64,000 nt of DNA from Phascolarctobacterium sp. ET69 (lineage in GTDB: Bacteria > Bacillota > Negativicutes > Acidaminococcales > Acidaminococcaceae), in assembly GCF_023336935.1 (NCBI RefSeq), contig NZ_JAMBLR010000007.1, positions 1 through 64,000 on the forward strand, in the 5' to 3' direction. Shown piece by piece: positions 33,164-41,946 of the stretch. Made by a program: the position numbers and the translations under genes. The notes beneath the pieces were generated by a model, which did no database searches, was not told the DNA's origin, and worked only from the letters and a program-made list of their open reading frames with translations. The first letter of the stretch is position 1; every line of letters starts with the position of its first letter.

Positions 33164-34294
33164 ATGACAGAAAAACTTGATTTGGAAGCCATCCGCCGGG
33201 AAATAGACGAAGCCGACAGTAATTTAATAAACGCTTTTGAACGGCGTTTGCAGGCAGTGCTGCGGGTTGCCGAATACAAAAAGCAAAATAACCTGCCTGT
33301 GCGCGACAGGGCAAGAGAGCTGAAGGTAATAGAAAAAGCACAGGGCAAGCTCCGCAACAAAAATTACGCTCCGGCAGTAGCCGGATTGATGGAAGAAATT
33401 ATGGCCATTGCCCGCAAAATGGAAGAACAGCAGATAAGTGCTGAACCGGTAGAAACAGTACCGCTTGAAGTAGGCTGTTTTGGCGTGGAGGGTTCTTACA
33501 GCCATAAAGCTATGGAAGAATATTTTGCGGGAAAGAATATTAACAGGCATTACTATTCCGTGTTTGAAGACGTGGTAAAAGCCGTAAAAAACGGTGAAAT
33601 CCGTTATGGCGTTCTGCCGGTTGAAAATTCTTCTACCGGCGGCATTACGGAAGTTTATGACCTTGTGCGCCGCTATAACTGCCATATTACCGGTGAAAAA
33701 TGCGTAAAGATAGAGCATAATTTAATGGCTCTGCCGGGGGCTGTTCTCAGCGGAATTACCGAGGTATATTCGCACCCGCAGGGGTTTGCCCAGTGCAAGG
33801 ATTTTTTTACGGAATATCCGCAGATGAAATTAATTCCGTATTACAGCACGTCTAAAAGTGCAGAAGCCGTTAAAGAAAGCGGCAGCCTTCATAAAGCAGC
33901 CGTTGCAGGCAAACAGGCTGCCGAGTTGTACGGCTTGCAGATTTTAGCTGCCAATATTAACTATAACGGCAATAACACCACACGTTTTATTATTATTGCC
34001 AATGAAGCGGAACACAGTGCCGATGCCGATAAAATTACACTTGTAATAGCAGTTAAGCATGAGCCCGGTTCGCTGTACCGTGTATTGGGGTATTTTTACC
34101 ACAGCGGCTTAAACCTTACCAATTTGGAATCGCGCCCGATTGAGGGTAAGTCGTGGGAATATTTTTTCCATATTGATTTGGTGGGCAACCTTGCCGATAC
34201 CAATGTGCAGGAAACAGTGCGTATGCTGAAAGATAACTGCGCGTATTTTAAAATTTTAGGCAACTACCGCAGCGATATGGGACGGGAGAGATAG
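33164..34294 (+). CDS. pheA: Bifunctional chorismate mutase / prephenate dehydratase
   Basis: A 376-aa enzyme of phenylalanine synthesis. Residues 1-90 are an AroQ-class chorismate mutase (LEAIRREIDEADSNLINAFERRLQ; VAEYKKQNNLPV). Residues 100-280 are a prephenate dehydratase domain (GVEGSYSHKAMEEYF; GVLPVENSSTGGITEVYDL; YSHPQGFAQC; NNTTRFIII). Residues 290-370 are an ACT domain (HEPGSLYRVLGYFYHSGLNLTNLESRP), the usual site of Phe feedback. ESRP is intact, so allosteric inhibition is expected. Confidence 0.95.
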   Translation: MTEKLDLEAIRREIDEADSNLINAFERRLQAVLRVAEYKKQNNLPVRDRARELKVIEKAQGKLRNKNYAPAVAGLMEEIMAIARKMEEQQISAEPVETVPLEVGCFGVEGSYSHKAMEEYFAGKNINRHYYSVFEDVVKAVKNGEIRYGVLPVENSSTGGITEVYDLVRRYNCHITGEKCVKIEHNLMALPGAVLSGITEVYSHPQGFAQCKDFFTEYPQMKLIPYYSTSKSAEAVKESGSLHKAAVAGKQAAELYGLQILAANINYNGNNTTRFIIIANEAEHSADADKITLVIAVKHEPGSLYRVLGYFYHSGLNLTNLESRPIEGKSWEYFFHIDLVGNLADTNVQETVRMLKDNCAYFKILGNYRSDMGRER

Positions 34295-34296
34295 TG

Positions 34297-35115
34297 ATGC
34301 AGCATTTTGGCTTATTGGGAGCAAAACTTGGGCACAGCCTGTCGCCGCAAATACACGGAATGATTTTTGAAGAACTGGATATTGCTGCGGATTATAAGCT
34401 GCTGGAACTTCCGGCAGAAGCATTAAAAACAGCTGTGCCGGAACTAGCGCAAAGATATACAGGCGTTAATGTAACTATTCCGCATAAAATAGAAGTCATG
34501 CCGTTTCTGGATAGTATATCTGCTGAAGCAGCAGCTATTGGCGCCGTAAATACCATTAGCTTTAATAACGGCAAAAGCTGCGGATATAATACCGACTGGC
34601 TCGGTTTTGGCATGATGCTGGAATATTACGGCATTAAAACAGAAGGCAAAAAAGCAGCCGTACTCGGCATTGGCGGCGCTTCGCGCGCAGTGGTGCAGTA
34701 CCTTGCAAAAAGCAGGGCAAAGGAAATTTTGCTGGTGTCAAGAAATCCGCAGGCAATTCCGCAGCAGGTTGTAGAAATCTGCGGTAATATCAAAACACGC
34801 TGTTTGAGTTATGAGGAACTTGCCGGAGAAACGGGCGATATTATTATTAACTGTACGCCGGTAGGGATGTACCCCAAAACAGGGGTAAGCCCCGTAACGG
34901 AAGCCGTTATTAAAAATTTCGGCGCGGCGGCAGATTTAATTTATAATCCTGCCGAAACCGAATTTTTGCGTATGGCACGTGCCTGCGGAAAAACAGCCGT
35001 AAACGGGCTTTTAATGCTGGCGGCGCAGGCCGTGGCAGCGCAGGAAATTTGGCAGCAGCGCAAACTGGGTACTGATTTGGCAGTGAAAATTATGCAGAGG
35101 CTGGCAGAAAAATAA
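34297..35115 (+). CDS. aroE: Shikimate dehydrogenase
   Basis: A 272-aa NADP-dependent enzyme that reduces 3-dehydroshikimate. LGAKLGHSLSPQIHGMIF binds shikimate, GVNVTIPHKIEV holds the catalytic Lys, and YNTDWLGF and VLGIGGASRAVVQYL form the cofactor domain. ATG 34297 is preferred to GTG 34294 because GGGAGAG lies 6 nt before it. It abuts pheA and overlaps aroK by 1 nt. Confidence 0.94.
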   Translation: MQHFGLLGAKLGHSLSPQIHGMIFEELDIAADYKLLELPAEALKTAVPELAQRYTGVNVTIPHKIEVMPFLDSISAEAAAIGAVNTISFNNGKSCGYNTDWLGFGMMLEYYGIKTEGKKAAVLGIGGASRAVVQYLAKSRAKEILLVSRNPQAIPQQVVEICGNIKTRCLSYEELAGETGDIIINCTPVGMYPKTGVSPVTEAVIKNFGAAADLIYNPAETEFLRMARACGKTAVNGLLMLAAQAVAAQEIWQQRKLGTDLAVKIMQRLAEK

Positions 35116-35615
35116 TGAAAAATATAGTTTTAATTGGTATGCCCGGCTGCGGAAAAACAACGCTGGGCAAACTTTTGGCAGCAAAGCTTAAAATGGAATT
35201 TTATGACGCCGACGACGTTTTGGAGCAGCGGGAGCCTTACAGCATTAAAGAGTTTTTTGCCCAGGGTGAAGAAGTTTTCCGCGAAGCTGAGCAGAGGACT
35301 GCTGAATTTTTGGCGTGTAAAGAAAACTGCGTTATTGCGGCAGGCGGCGGAGTTGTAAAAAAAGAGGCAAGTATGGCTGCTTATGGCAAAAACGGCATTA
35401 TAGTTTTTATAGACCGCCCGGCGGACGCTATTGTAAATGATGTTGAAATTAAAACGCGGCCGCTTTTGGCTGCCGGAACGCAGCGGGTTTATGAGCTTTA
35501 TGATGAAAGAATAGAACTTTACAGAAAATATGCCGCTTACATTGTAAAAAATGCAGACAGCATAGAAAATGTGTTGAGCCAGCTTGTAAAAATTGCCGGG
35601 GAGATGAAAAAATGA
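35115..35615 (+). CDS. aroK: Shikimate kinase
   Basis: A 166-aa P-loop kinase that phosphorylates shikimate. Walker A is GMPGCGKTTLG (8-18), DADD holds the Mg/shikimate Asp, the GEEVFREAE Arg is the shikimate contact, and AAGGGVV is the second substrate loop. Its start overlaps the aroE stop (TAATG), and it overlaps aroQ by 4 nt. Confidence 0.94.
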   Translation: MKNIVLIGMPGCGKTTLGKLLAAKLKMEFYDADDVLEQREPYSIKEFFAQGEEVFREAEQRTAEFLACKENCVIAAGGGVVKKEASMAAYGKNGIIVFIDRPADAIVNDVEIKTRPLLAAGTQRVYELYDERIELYRKYAAYIVKNADSIENVLSQLVKIAGEMKK

Positions 35616-36052
35616 AAAATATTTTGGTAATTAACGGGCCTAACATAAATTTGCTGGGTATCCGCGAAAAAAACGTATATGGCGCCAAAGATTACGCCGA
35701 TTTGTGTGCTTTTATTTTGCAGCAGGCAGAAGAAATTGGGGTTAATGTTAAAATCTGCCAGAGCAATTACGAAGGTGAGCTGGTAGGTTTTATTCAGGAC
35801 GCATACGGAAAATATGACGGCATTGTTATTAATCCTGCCGCATATACCCATTACAGCGTGGCAATTTTGGATGCCTTAAAAGGCGTGGCGCTGCCCGCTA
35901 TTGAGGTGCATTTAAGCAATGTGCATGCGCGTGAGGAGTTCCGCCATAAATCTGTAACAGCTCCAGCCTGCCTGGGGCAGATTTGCGGGCTTGGCTTTAT
36001 GGGTTATGCCCTTGCCATGCGTGCACTGGCTGCTTTGTTGGAAAATAAATGA
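35612..36052 (+). CDS. aroQ: 3-dehydroquinate dehydratase, type II
   Basis: A 146-aa dodecameric type II dehydroquinase. NGPNINLLGIRE, CQSNYEGELVGFIQDA, NPAAYTHYSVAILDAL and EVHLSNVHAREEFRHKSV carry the catalytic Tyr, Asn, His and Arg. It closes the pathway set in this operon: all seven steps from DAHP to chorismate plus both prephenate branches are encoded here. Confidence 0.95.
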   Translation: MKNILVINGPNINLLGIREKNVYGAKDYADLCAFILQQAEEIGVNVKICQSNYEGELVGFIQDAYGKYDGIVINPAAYTHYSVAILDALKGVALPAIEVHLSNVHAREEFRHKSVTAPACLGQICGLGFMGYALAMRALAALLENK

Positions 36053-36080
36053 CAGGTTAATTATTTAATAACTGAACAGC

Positions 36081-36231
36081 AGCAAAACAGCCAATACTGT
36101 TTCAGCAATACAAAAATGCTGCGGCTCCTCCGCTAACGGTCAGGCTTCGCAGCTGACCTTGCGGCATAAAGCGTAATTATTTTAGCCGCCGCAGTTTTTG
36201 TTTATTGCTTTACAGTACAGGCTGTTTTGCT
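36081..36231. repeat. 151-bp long imperfect palindrome (MITE-like or structured RNA)
   Basis: The outer arms AGCAAAACAGCC (36081-36092) and GGCTGTTTTGCT (36220-36231) are perfect inverted repeats. Moving inward, TACTGT/ACAGTA, AGCAATA/TATTGCT, CAAAAA/TTTTTG and CTGCGGC/GCCGCAG keep pairing, with small bulges. The centre holds a second hairpin, CCGC..GGTCAG/CTGACC..GCGG. It lies between the convergent aroQ and RND genes. It may be a miniature mobile repeat, a large bidirectional terminator or a stable RNA; it has no coding potential. Confidence 0.6.
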
Positions 36232-36254
36232 TTTTGTAAGACTGATAATAAAAC

Positions 36255-36278
36255 AGGAGCACTATACCTTATAAGTAC
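36255..36278. terminator. Terminator of the RND operon (and possibly aro read-through)
   Basis: AGGAGCACT pairs with AGTGCTCCT, a 9-bp perfect stem. The flank is T-rich to the right and carries AATAAAA to the left. Confidence 0.6.
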
Positions 36279-36295
36279 AGTGCTCCTTTATAATT

Positions 36296-39200
36296 TCAGG
36301 GCTTTGTTATTTTAAACATTAAAGAATAAATTACAGGCAGTACAACAAGCGTCAGCAGGGTTGCACCAGTCAACCCGCAGGCAATTGCTATTGCCATGGA
36401 TTCCCAAAACGGATTGGTAAACATTGGCACAAGGCCAAGCACCGTTGTAAGAGCCGCGAGCATAATGGGGCGGAAACGCACTATGGCGGATTCCAAAACA
36501 GCTTCATAAGGCGGCATGCCTGCTTCGAGATGCTGGTCAATCTGGTCGAGCAGCACAACCGAATTGCGTATGATAATGCCCGTCAGTGCCAAAATACCAA
36601 GTTCCGCTAAAAAACCAAGAGATGAACCGAACAGCAAAAGGCCAATCATAACGCCTATAACGCCCATTGGCGCCGTGCAGGCAATTACAATCATTTTGCG
36701 CACATCTTTAAGCTGCATAATCAGCAGGATTATCATAACGATAAACATGGCAGGCACAGGCTCTATTAAATAGTTAAGTGCTTTATTGCTGTTTTCCAAA
36801 GGTCCGCCGATATCAATGGCAACACCCGGCGGAAGTTCTTCGCGCAGAGGCGCAAGGGAATCATAAATTTGCTGTGCAACATCGTTATCGGTATAGCCTT
36901 CGCTGATACCTGCATTAACAGTAACTGTCGGCAGAAGGTTACGCCGCCAGATCATATTGTCTTCGGCTTCGTAGCTGATGTTTGCCACCTGTTCCAATGA
37001 TACGCTGCCGCCCGGAGTCGGTATGGTCAGCATCCTTAAATCTGAAAGTTTTTCGCGGTCGCTTTCAGGCAGTCGGAAAACGATATCAATAGCCTGGTCG
37101 CCTTCGTAATACTGTGCTACGGTATAGCCGGAAAGTTCTGCCTGCAAAGCCATGGATACAGTCTGGCGGTCAATACCCATCTGGCGCAGCTTGTCGTTGT
37201 CAATTTCTACTTTTAACGCGCCCGTTTTTTCCATCCAGTTAAATCTGGTCATGATAACAGCAGGATGTTTTTCCATTTCTTCGCGTACTTTTTGTGCATA
37301 CCTTTTGGCAAGTTCATCCGTCGGTGCGGAAACGCGCAGCATAACCGGATATTCGGACGGAGGCCCAAGGGAGATGGATTTGCTGTAAGTTAAAACCTCC
37401 GGATATTTTTGGTTAATAAGTGCGGAAACCTTTTGCGAAACACGTTCTTTGGCTTTTACGTCTTTTGCCAGAATGACAAGCTGTGCGTAATTTTCGCGCG
37501 GCTGTACTGGCTCTGCAACAAGCACAAAACGCGGTGCGCTTTCGCCGATATAGGTAGCTACACTTGCAATATCGGGGTCATCTTTAATTTCTGATGTAAT
37601 TTTAAGGGCAATTTCTTCGGTTGTTTTAATGCTCGTGCCTTCCGGCAGGTTAAGTTCGGTTAAAAGTTCCGGACGTACGGAAGGAGGAAAGAACTCTTTG
37701 TTGATGAATTTGCTTAAAAAGAGCGAGCCGAAGAAAATGCCTATAGTTACGGCAATTACCGTTAAACGGTGTGCCAGCGACCATGTAAGCAGGCTGCGGA
37801 ATTTTTGGTAAAACGGAGTTGTATATGCGCTGCCTTCGGCAATTTTTTTCGGGTGAACCCATTCGTAACCCAATACAGGCGCTACCGTTGCCGATACAAC
37901 CCATGAAAGCATCAGCGCCAGGCTGATAACGGTAAACAGGCTGCCTGCAAATTCGCCAACGCTGCCGCGCGAAAAATATATCGGCGTAAAACCTACGCAG
38001 GTTATAATTGTACCGGTCAAAAGCGGAAACGCGCAGGTTTCAAAAGCATAAGCCGCCGCGCGTTTGCGTTCCCAGCCTTCGGCAAGTTTTATTTCCATCA
38101 GTTCCACAACAACAATGGCATCATCAACCAGCATGCCAAGGGCCACAATTAAAGCCCCAAGCGATACTTTGTGCAGGTCAATGCCAAGTGCATACATGCC
38201 GATAAAAGTGCCGAGCAGTACAAGCGGAATACATACGGAAATAACATAGCCGCAGCGTTTGCCAAGGCTGAACAGGCTTACTGCCAGAACTATAATAACG
38301 GCTTCCTTTAAGCTCTGGGTAAATTCATCTATAGAGTTTTTAACAACTTCCGGCTGATTGGCTACCTGGTGCAGTTCAAAGCCCAGCGGCAGCCTGCTTT
38401 CTATTTGCGCTACGGTTTTGGCAAGGTTTTCGCCCAGGCGGATATTGTTGCCGCCGTCTTCCATGGAAATGGAAATGCCGATGGCAGGCTGTCCGTTAAA
38501 ATAAATTTTGGGCTCGGGAGGGTCGGCATAACCGCGGGTAACTTTGGCAATGTCATCAAGGCGGAAAATGCGCCCGTTGGCATTAACCGGGATGCTGCCG
38601 ATTTCTTTCAGTGTATCCGGCAAGCCGGTAAGGCGCATGTAAACATTGTTGTCCGTGCTTTCTGCCATACCGGCAGGCACAACTGCGGACTGCGATTTTA
38701 TGGCGCTTGCAAGCGTATCAAGCGAAATGCCAAGCTGTGAAAGTTTATCGTTGGATACTTCCAGATAAATTTTTTCCGGCTGCACGCCGATAAGTTCAAC
38801 TTTTTTTACATCGGGCACGGTATAAAAAATGCGTTTAATTTCTTCGGCTTCTTTACGCATATCTTCGTAGCCGAAGCTTTCGGAGGTGATTGCGTATATA
38901 TTGCCGTATACATCGTCGAAACGGTCGTTAAAATAAGGCCCGTAAACGCCTTCCGGCAGGTCGGTTTTAATATCGTTTACAATATTGCGCAGTTCCAGCC
39001 AGTGGCTGCGTACCTTATCGGTTGGAACATGCTCTTTAAGGTAAACGTTAACAACGCACTGCCCTGGGCGCGAATAACTTGTAATAAAATCAATATCCGG
39101 CAGGGTCTGGGCTTCTTTTTCAATTTTATCTGTAACCTGCATTTCCATTTCTTTGGCTGTTGCGCCGGGCCATGCAGCCGATATAACCATTTGCTTAACT

Positions 39201-39331
39201 GTATATACCGGGTCTTCCGAGCGGCCGAGAATGTTATAGGAATAAATACCGGCAACAAGGCAAAGAAACATGAAAAAATAAATTATCTGTTTATGTTCAA
39301 TAGACCATGAAGCGAGATTGCCGTTTTTCAT
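36296..39331 (-). CDS. RND-family efflux permease
   Basis: A 1011-aa proton-driven resistance-nodulation-division pump. It has an N-terminal helix, large periplasmic loops and two sets of six membrane helices. The proton-relay motif GMLVDDAIVVVELMEIKLAEG (TM4) with its Asp pair is intact, as are the TM10-12 segments (GILALTGIIIRNSVVLLDQI; RPIMLAALTTVLGLVPM). It works with the adaptor encoded directly upstream (1-nt overlap, TAATG). Substrates are unknown; length and motifs fit the drug/hydrophobic efflux branch. No outer-membrane factor gene is in the window. Confidence 0.93.
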   Translation of the reverse strand: MKNGNLASWSIEHKQIIYFFMFLCLVAGIYSYNILGRSEDPVYTVKQMVISAAWPGATAKEMEMQVTDKIEKEAQTLPDIDFITSYSRPGQCVVNVYLKEHVPTDKVRSHWLELRNIVNDIKTDLPEGVYGPYFNDRFDDVYGNIYAITSESFGYEDMRKEAEEIKRIFYTVPDVKKVELIGVQPEKIYLEVSNDKLSQLGISLDTLASAIKSQSAVVPAGMAESTDNNVYMRLTGLPDTLKEIGSIPVNANGRIFRLDDIAKVTRGYADPPEPKIYFNGQPAIGISISMEDGGNNIRLGENLAKTVAQIESRLPLGFELHQVANQPEVVKNSIDEFTQSLKEAVIIVLAVSLFSLGKRCGYVISVCIPLVLLGTFIGMYALGIDLHKVSLGALIVALGMLVDDAIVVVELMEIKLAEGWERKRAAAYAFETCAFPLLTGTIITCVGFTPIYFSRGSVGEFAGSLFTVISLALMLSWVVSATVAPVLGYEWVHPKKIAEGSAYTTPFYQKFRSLLTWSLAHRLTVIAVTIGIFFGSLFLSKFINKEFFPPSVRPELLTELNLPEGTSIKTTEEIALKITSEIKDDPDIASVATYIGESAPRFVLVAEPVQPRENYAQLVILAKDVKAKERVSQKVSALINQKYPEVLTYSKSISLGPPSEYPVMLRVSAPTDELAKRYAQKVREEMEKHPAVIMTRFNWMEKTGALKVEIDNDKLRQMGIDRQTVSMALQAELSGYTVAQYYEGDQAIDIVFRLPESDREKLSDLRMLTIPTPGGSVSLEQVANISYEAEDNMIWRRNLLPTVTVNAGISEGYTDNDVAQQIYDSLAPLREELPPGVAIDIGGPLENSNKALNYLIEPVPAMFIVMIILLIMQLKDVRKMIVIACTAPMGVIGVMIGLLLFGSSLGFLAELGILALTGIIIRNSVVLLDQIDQHLEAGMPPYEAVLESAIVRFRPIMLAALTTVLGLVPMFTNPFWESMAIAIACGLTGATLLTLVVLPVIYSLMFKITKP

Positions 39332-40440
39332 TATTCCTCACCTTCCAGCCGCACTTCCTGATTGGCAGATAATTTTGTTGTACCGCCTGTTACTACTATG
39401 TCGCCTTTTTGCAGGCCGTTTGTAATTTTAACGCTGTTGTTTTCGTAACCGGCAATTTCTACCGGCACAAGGGTTACGTGGTTATCTTTTACTATCCATA
39501 CCTGAGGCGTGTTTTCGGTTTGATAAATTGCAGATTTCGGGAGAGTTACAATATCAGATGTGCCGCCGGTGAAACTTACTTTGGCTGTCATGCCAAGCTT
39601 TGCTTGCGGCGGCATATTGTTAATGCTTACTTTTACTTCGTAAGTACGGGTGGCAGGGTCTGCCATAGGCGCAATTTCTCTTATCTGCCCTTCGGCAGTA
39701 ATGTTTTGCAGCGCCCAGAAATCTATAACTGCGCTCTGGCCGGGGTGAATTGAAGCAAGTTTATTTTCGGGGATATAGATATGCACTTCTTTTTCGCCGG
39801 ACTGCACAACGGTTATTACAGGCGTACCGGCAGCAGCAACCTGCCCAACTTCGCCGGTAACGGAGGATACAACACCGTCGTGGTCGCTTGTTAAGCGCGT
39901 GTAATTAAGCTGGTTCAGTGCCGCCTGATATTGCGCTTTGGCCTGATTTAACGCCGCCTGCTGTGCTTCAAGCTGGGTGTTGTACTGGTCAAGCGTTGCT
40001 TTGCTTACGGCGCCCTGCGTATATAAAGTTCTGTAACGCTGGGCGTTATCAGAAGCAAGCAGAAAGTTTGCCGAAGCGGCGCTTACGGCAGCTCTTGCGG
40101 AATTAACACTTTCGTTAACGTCGCGCGGGTCGATTTCCATTAAAACATCACCGGCTTTTACGGTATCGCCAAGGTTGGCCTGGCGCCTGACTATTTTGCC
40201 GGTAACCTGAAAGGCAAGGTTGCTTTCATAGCGTCCGCGTACTTCTCCGGGGTAAACATCATAGTTGCTGCCTGTTTGTGTTCCTACCGTAACTGTGCGC
40301 ACATAAGGAATTGTTTTTTGCGGAACTTCGCTGCCTTTAAAATGGGTAAAAGCAAAATAAATTAAACAAATGCCCAAAACTGCGCCAAGATAATACCACT
40401 GCTTTTTGGTTAAGTGCATGTTTTCCAGAAAATTTTTCAT
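39331..40440 (-). CDS. RND efflux periplasmic adaptor (membrane fusion protein)
   Basis: A 369-aa adaptor. It has a signal anchor (residues about 15-30), lipoyl half-motifs (GRYESNLAFQVTGKIVRRQANLGDTVKAGDVLMEIDPRD split around a helical hairpin), then a barrel and a membrane-proximal domain. The helical part is Ala/Gln-rich (QLEAQQAALNQAKAQYQAALNQL). GGGAGG precedes ATG 40440. A perfect palindrome in the promoter (40474-40493) suggests control by a TetR-type repressor, whose gene is not adjacent. Confidence 0.9.
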   Translation of the reverse strand: MKNFLENMHLTKKQWYYLGAVLGICLIYFAFTHFKGSEVPQKTIPYVRTVTVGTQTGSNYDVYPGEVRGRYESNLAFQVTGKIVRRQANLGDTVKAGDVLMEIDPRDVNESVNSARAAVSAASANFLLASDNAQRYRTLYTQGAVSKATLDQYNTQLEAQQAALNQAKAQYQAALNQLNYTRLTSDHDGVVSSVTGEVGQVAAAGTPVITVVQSGEKEVHIYIPENKLASIHPGQSAVIDFWALQNITAEGQIREIAPMADPATRTYEVKVSINNMPPQAKLGMTAKVSFTGGTSDIVTLPKSAIYQTENTPQVWIVKDNHVTLVPVEIAGYENNSVKITNGLQKGDIVVTGGTTKLSANQEVRLEGEE

Positions 40441-40473
40441 TTATAACAATCCTCCCGAAAATGGAATCAGATT

Positions 40474-40496
40474 AATCAATCGTTTGATTGATTATA
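40474..40496 (-). promoter_or_regulatory. TetR-type operator over the RND promoter
   Basis: AATCAATC-gttt-GATTGATT (40474-40493) is a perfect 8-bp inverted repeat with a 4-bp spacer. It overlaps a minus-strand TATAAT (40491-40496) 34 nt upstream of the adaptor ATG. Size, symmetry and place fit a TetR/AcrR operator. Confidence 0.6.
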
Positions 40497-40654
40497 ACTT
40501 CGCTAAATAAATATAAAATCCTGCCGGACAGTATAAAATTTTGTAAAAAAAGATAAAAAATAGTTTTGGCGTAAAAACAGGCCGCGAAATTATGCTGGCA
40601 CAGTGTAATAAAATAGTGTATTATAAATTAAGATTGCAAAAAGGCAGGTGCGTT

Positions 40655-41848
40655 ATGGATTTTACTGTAATAATACTTGTGTTTATAATAATTTTACAGC
40701 TGGCGATAATTTTTATGCTGTACCGCAGCCGTGCCGGTGCTGTTGATGAAAAAGATCTTGCTGAACTTGTGCGGCATTTTGAAGCAACCGAACGGCGCAT
40801 GTATGAAGGCCTGCGCGATTTGCGCAGCGAACAGGCAACTCTTGCCCGTGCAGCGCGTATGGAAAACCAGTCTGCGGCAGACCGCTTATCGGAACAGTTG
40901 GACAAGCGGTTTGACAGAATAGGCGAGAGTACCGAAAAAAATTTAGAGCAGATACGCATTATTGTGGATGAAAAGTTAAATTCTACTTTGGAACGCAGGC
41001 TTGGCGAAAGTTTCAGCCTTGTAAGCCGCAGGCTTGAAGAAGTACACCGCGGGCTTGGTGAAATGCAGAGCCTTGCCGGCGGAATAGGCGATTTAAAACG
41101 CATTTTAAGCAATGTTAAAAACCGCGGCATCTGGGGCGAAATGCAGCTGAAAATACTTTTGCAGGATATGCTGGCGCCGGAGCAGTATGCCGAAAATGTT
41201 GCCGTAAAGCCGGGCGCTTCCGAGCGGGTGGAATTTGCCCTTAAATTGCCGGGAAAAAGCGAACAGACCGTATGGCTGCCGGTAGACGCCAAGTTTCCGC
41301 AGGAAGATTACCAGAGGCTTTTGGCGGCGCGTGAAAATGCCGATGCCGCAGCGGCGGAAACAGCGTTAAAGCAGCTTGAAAAACGCTTTAAAAGCGAAGC
41401 TGCCGATATTAACAGTAAATATATCTGCCCGCCTTACAGCACTGATTTTGCGGTTATGTACCTGCCGACAGAAGGGCTTTTTGCTGAAGCGGTAAACATT
41501 ACCGGGCTGCTGGAAGAACTGCAGCGCAAATACCGTGTCTGTGTTGCAGGGCCTACAACTCTGGCGGCACTTTTAAACAGCTTGCAGGTTGGTTTCCGCA
41601 CTTTGGCCATAGAAAAACGTACCGGTGAAGTATGGCGCATTATTGCAGGAGTTAAGCAGGATTTTGCCGTGTTTGCAGCGCTGCTTGACAAAACACGCAA
41701 AAAATTGCAGGAAGCAAGCGGGCATATTGAAGCTGCTGAACGCCGCAGCCGTGTAATTAATAAAAAACTTTATGAAGCGGAAAGTTTTGAAACAGATTTG
41801 AAGATGCCGGAACAAAATGAAAATGACTTGTTCAGCGATAAAAATTAA
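40655..41848 (+). CDS. rmuC: RmuC-family DNA recombination protein
   Basis: A 397-aa protein. It has an N-terminal membrane helix (MDFTVIILVFIIILQLAIIFMLY), a long coiled coil (about 35-160) and the RmuC nuclease-like domain (NRGIWGEMQLKILLQDMLAPEQY; WLPVDAKFPQEDYQRLL; YLPTEGLFAEAV; GPTTLAALLNSLQVGFRTLAIEK). RmuC limits inversion and rearrangement at short inverted repeats in E. coli. ATG 40655 is chosen over a start 63 nt upstream because AAGGCAGGT precedes it. Confidence 0.9.
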   Translation: MDFTVIILVFIIILQLAIIFMLYRSRAGAVDEKDLAELVRHFEATERRMYEGLRDLRSEQATLARAARMENQSAADRLSEQLDKRFDRIGESTEKNLEQIRIIVDEKLNSTLERRLGESFSLVSRRLEEVHRGLGEMQSLAGGIGDLKRILSNVKNRGIWGEMQLKILLQDMLAPEQYAENVAVKPGASERVEFALKLPGKSEQTVWLPVDAKFPQEDYQRLLAARENADAAAAETALKQLEKRFKSEAADINSKYICPPYSTDFAVMYLPTEGLFAEAVNITGLLEELQRKYRVCVAGPTTLAALLNSLQVGFRTLAIEKRTGEVWRIIAGVKQDFAVFAALLDKTRKKLQEASGHIEAAERRSRVINKKLYEAESFETDLKMPEQNENDLFSDKN

Positions 41849-41906
41849 TTTTAAATACGCTTAAAATAATTTTTAAATGTTTTAGAGAAGCAATGACGCA
41901 CAAAAA

Positions 41907-41936
41907 TAAAAAGGCAGCCTTAAAAGCTGCCTTTTT
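41907..41936. terminator. Bidirectional terminator, rmuC and mscS
   Basis: AAAAAGGCAGC pairs with GCTGCCTTTTT around CTTAAAA. Confidence 0.85.
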
Positions 41937-41946
41937 ATTTTTGTAT

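Noticed and set aside
40621-41292. 223-codon minus-strand frame inside rmuC
   Set aside because: Antisense shadow of a recognised protein; serine/arginine-rich composition and no SD.
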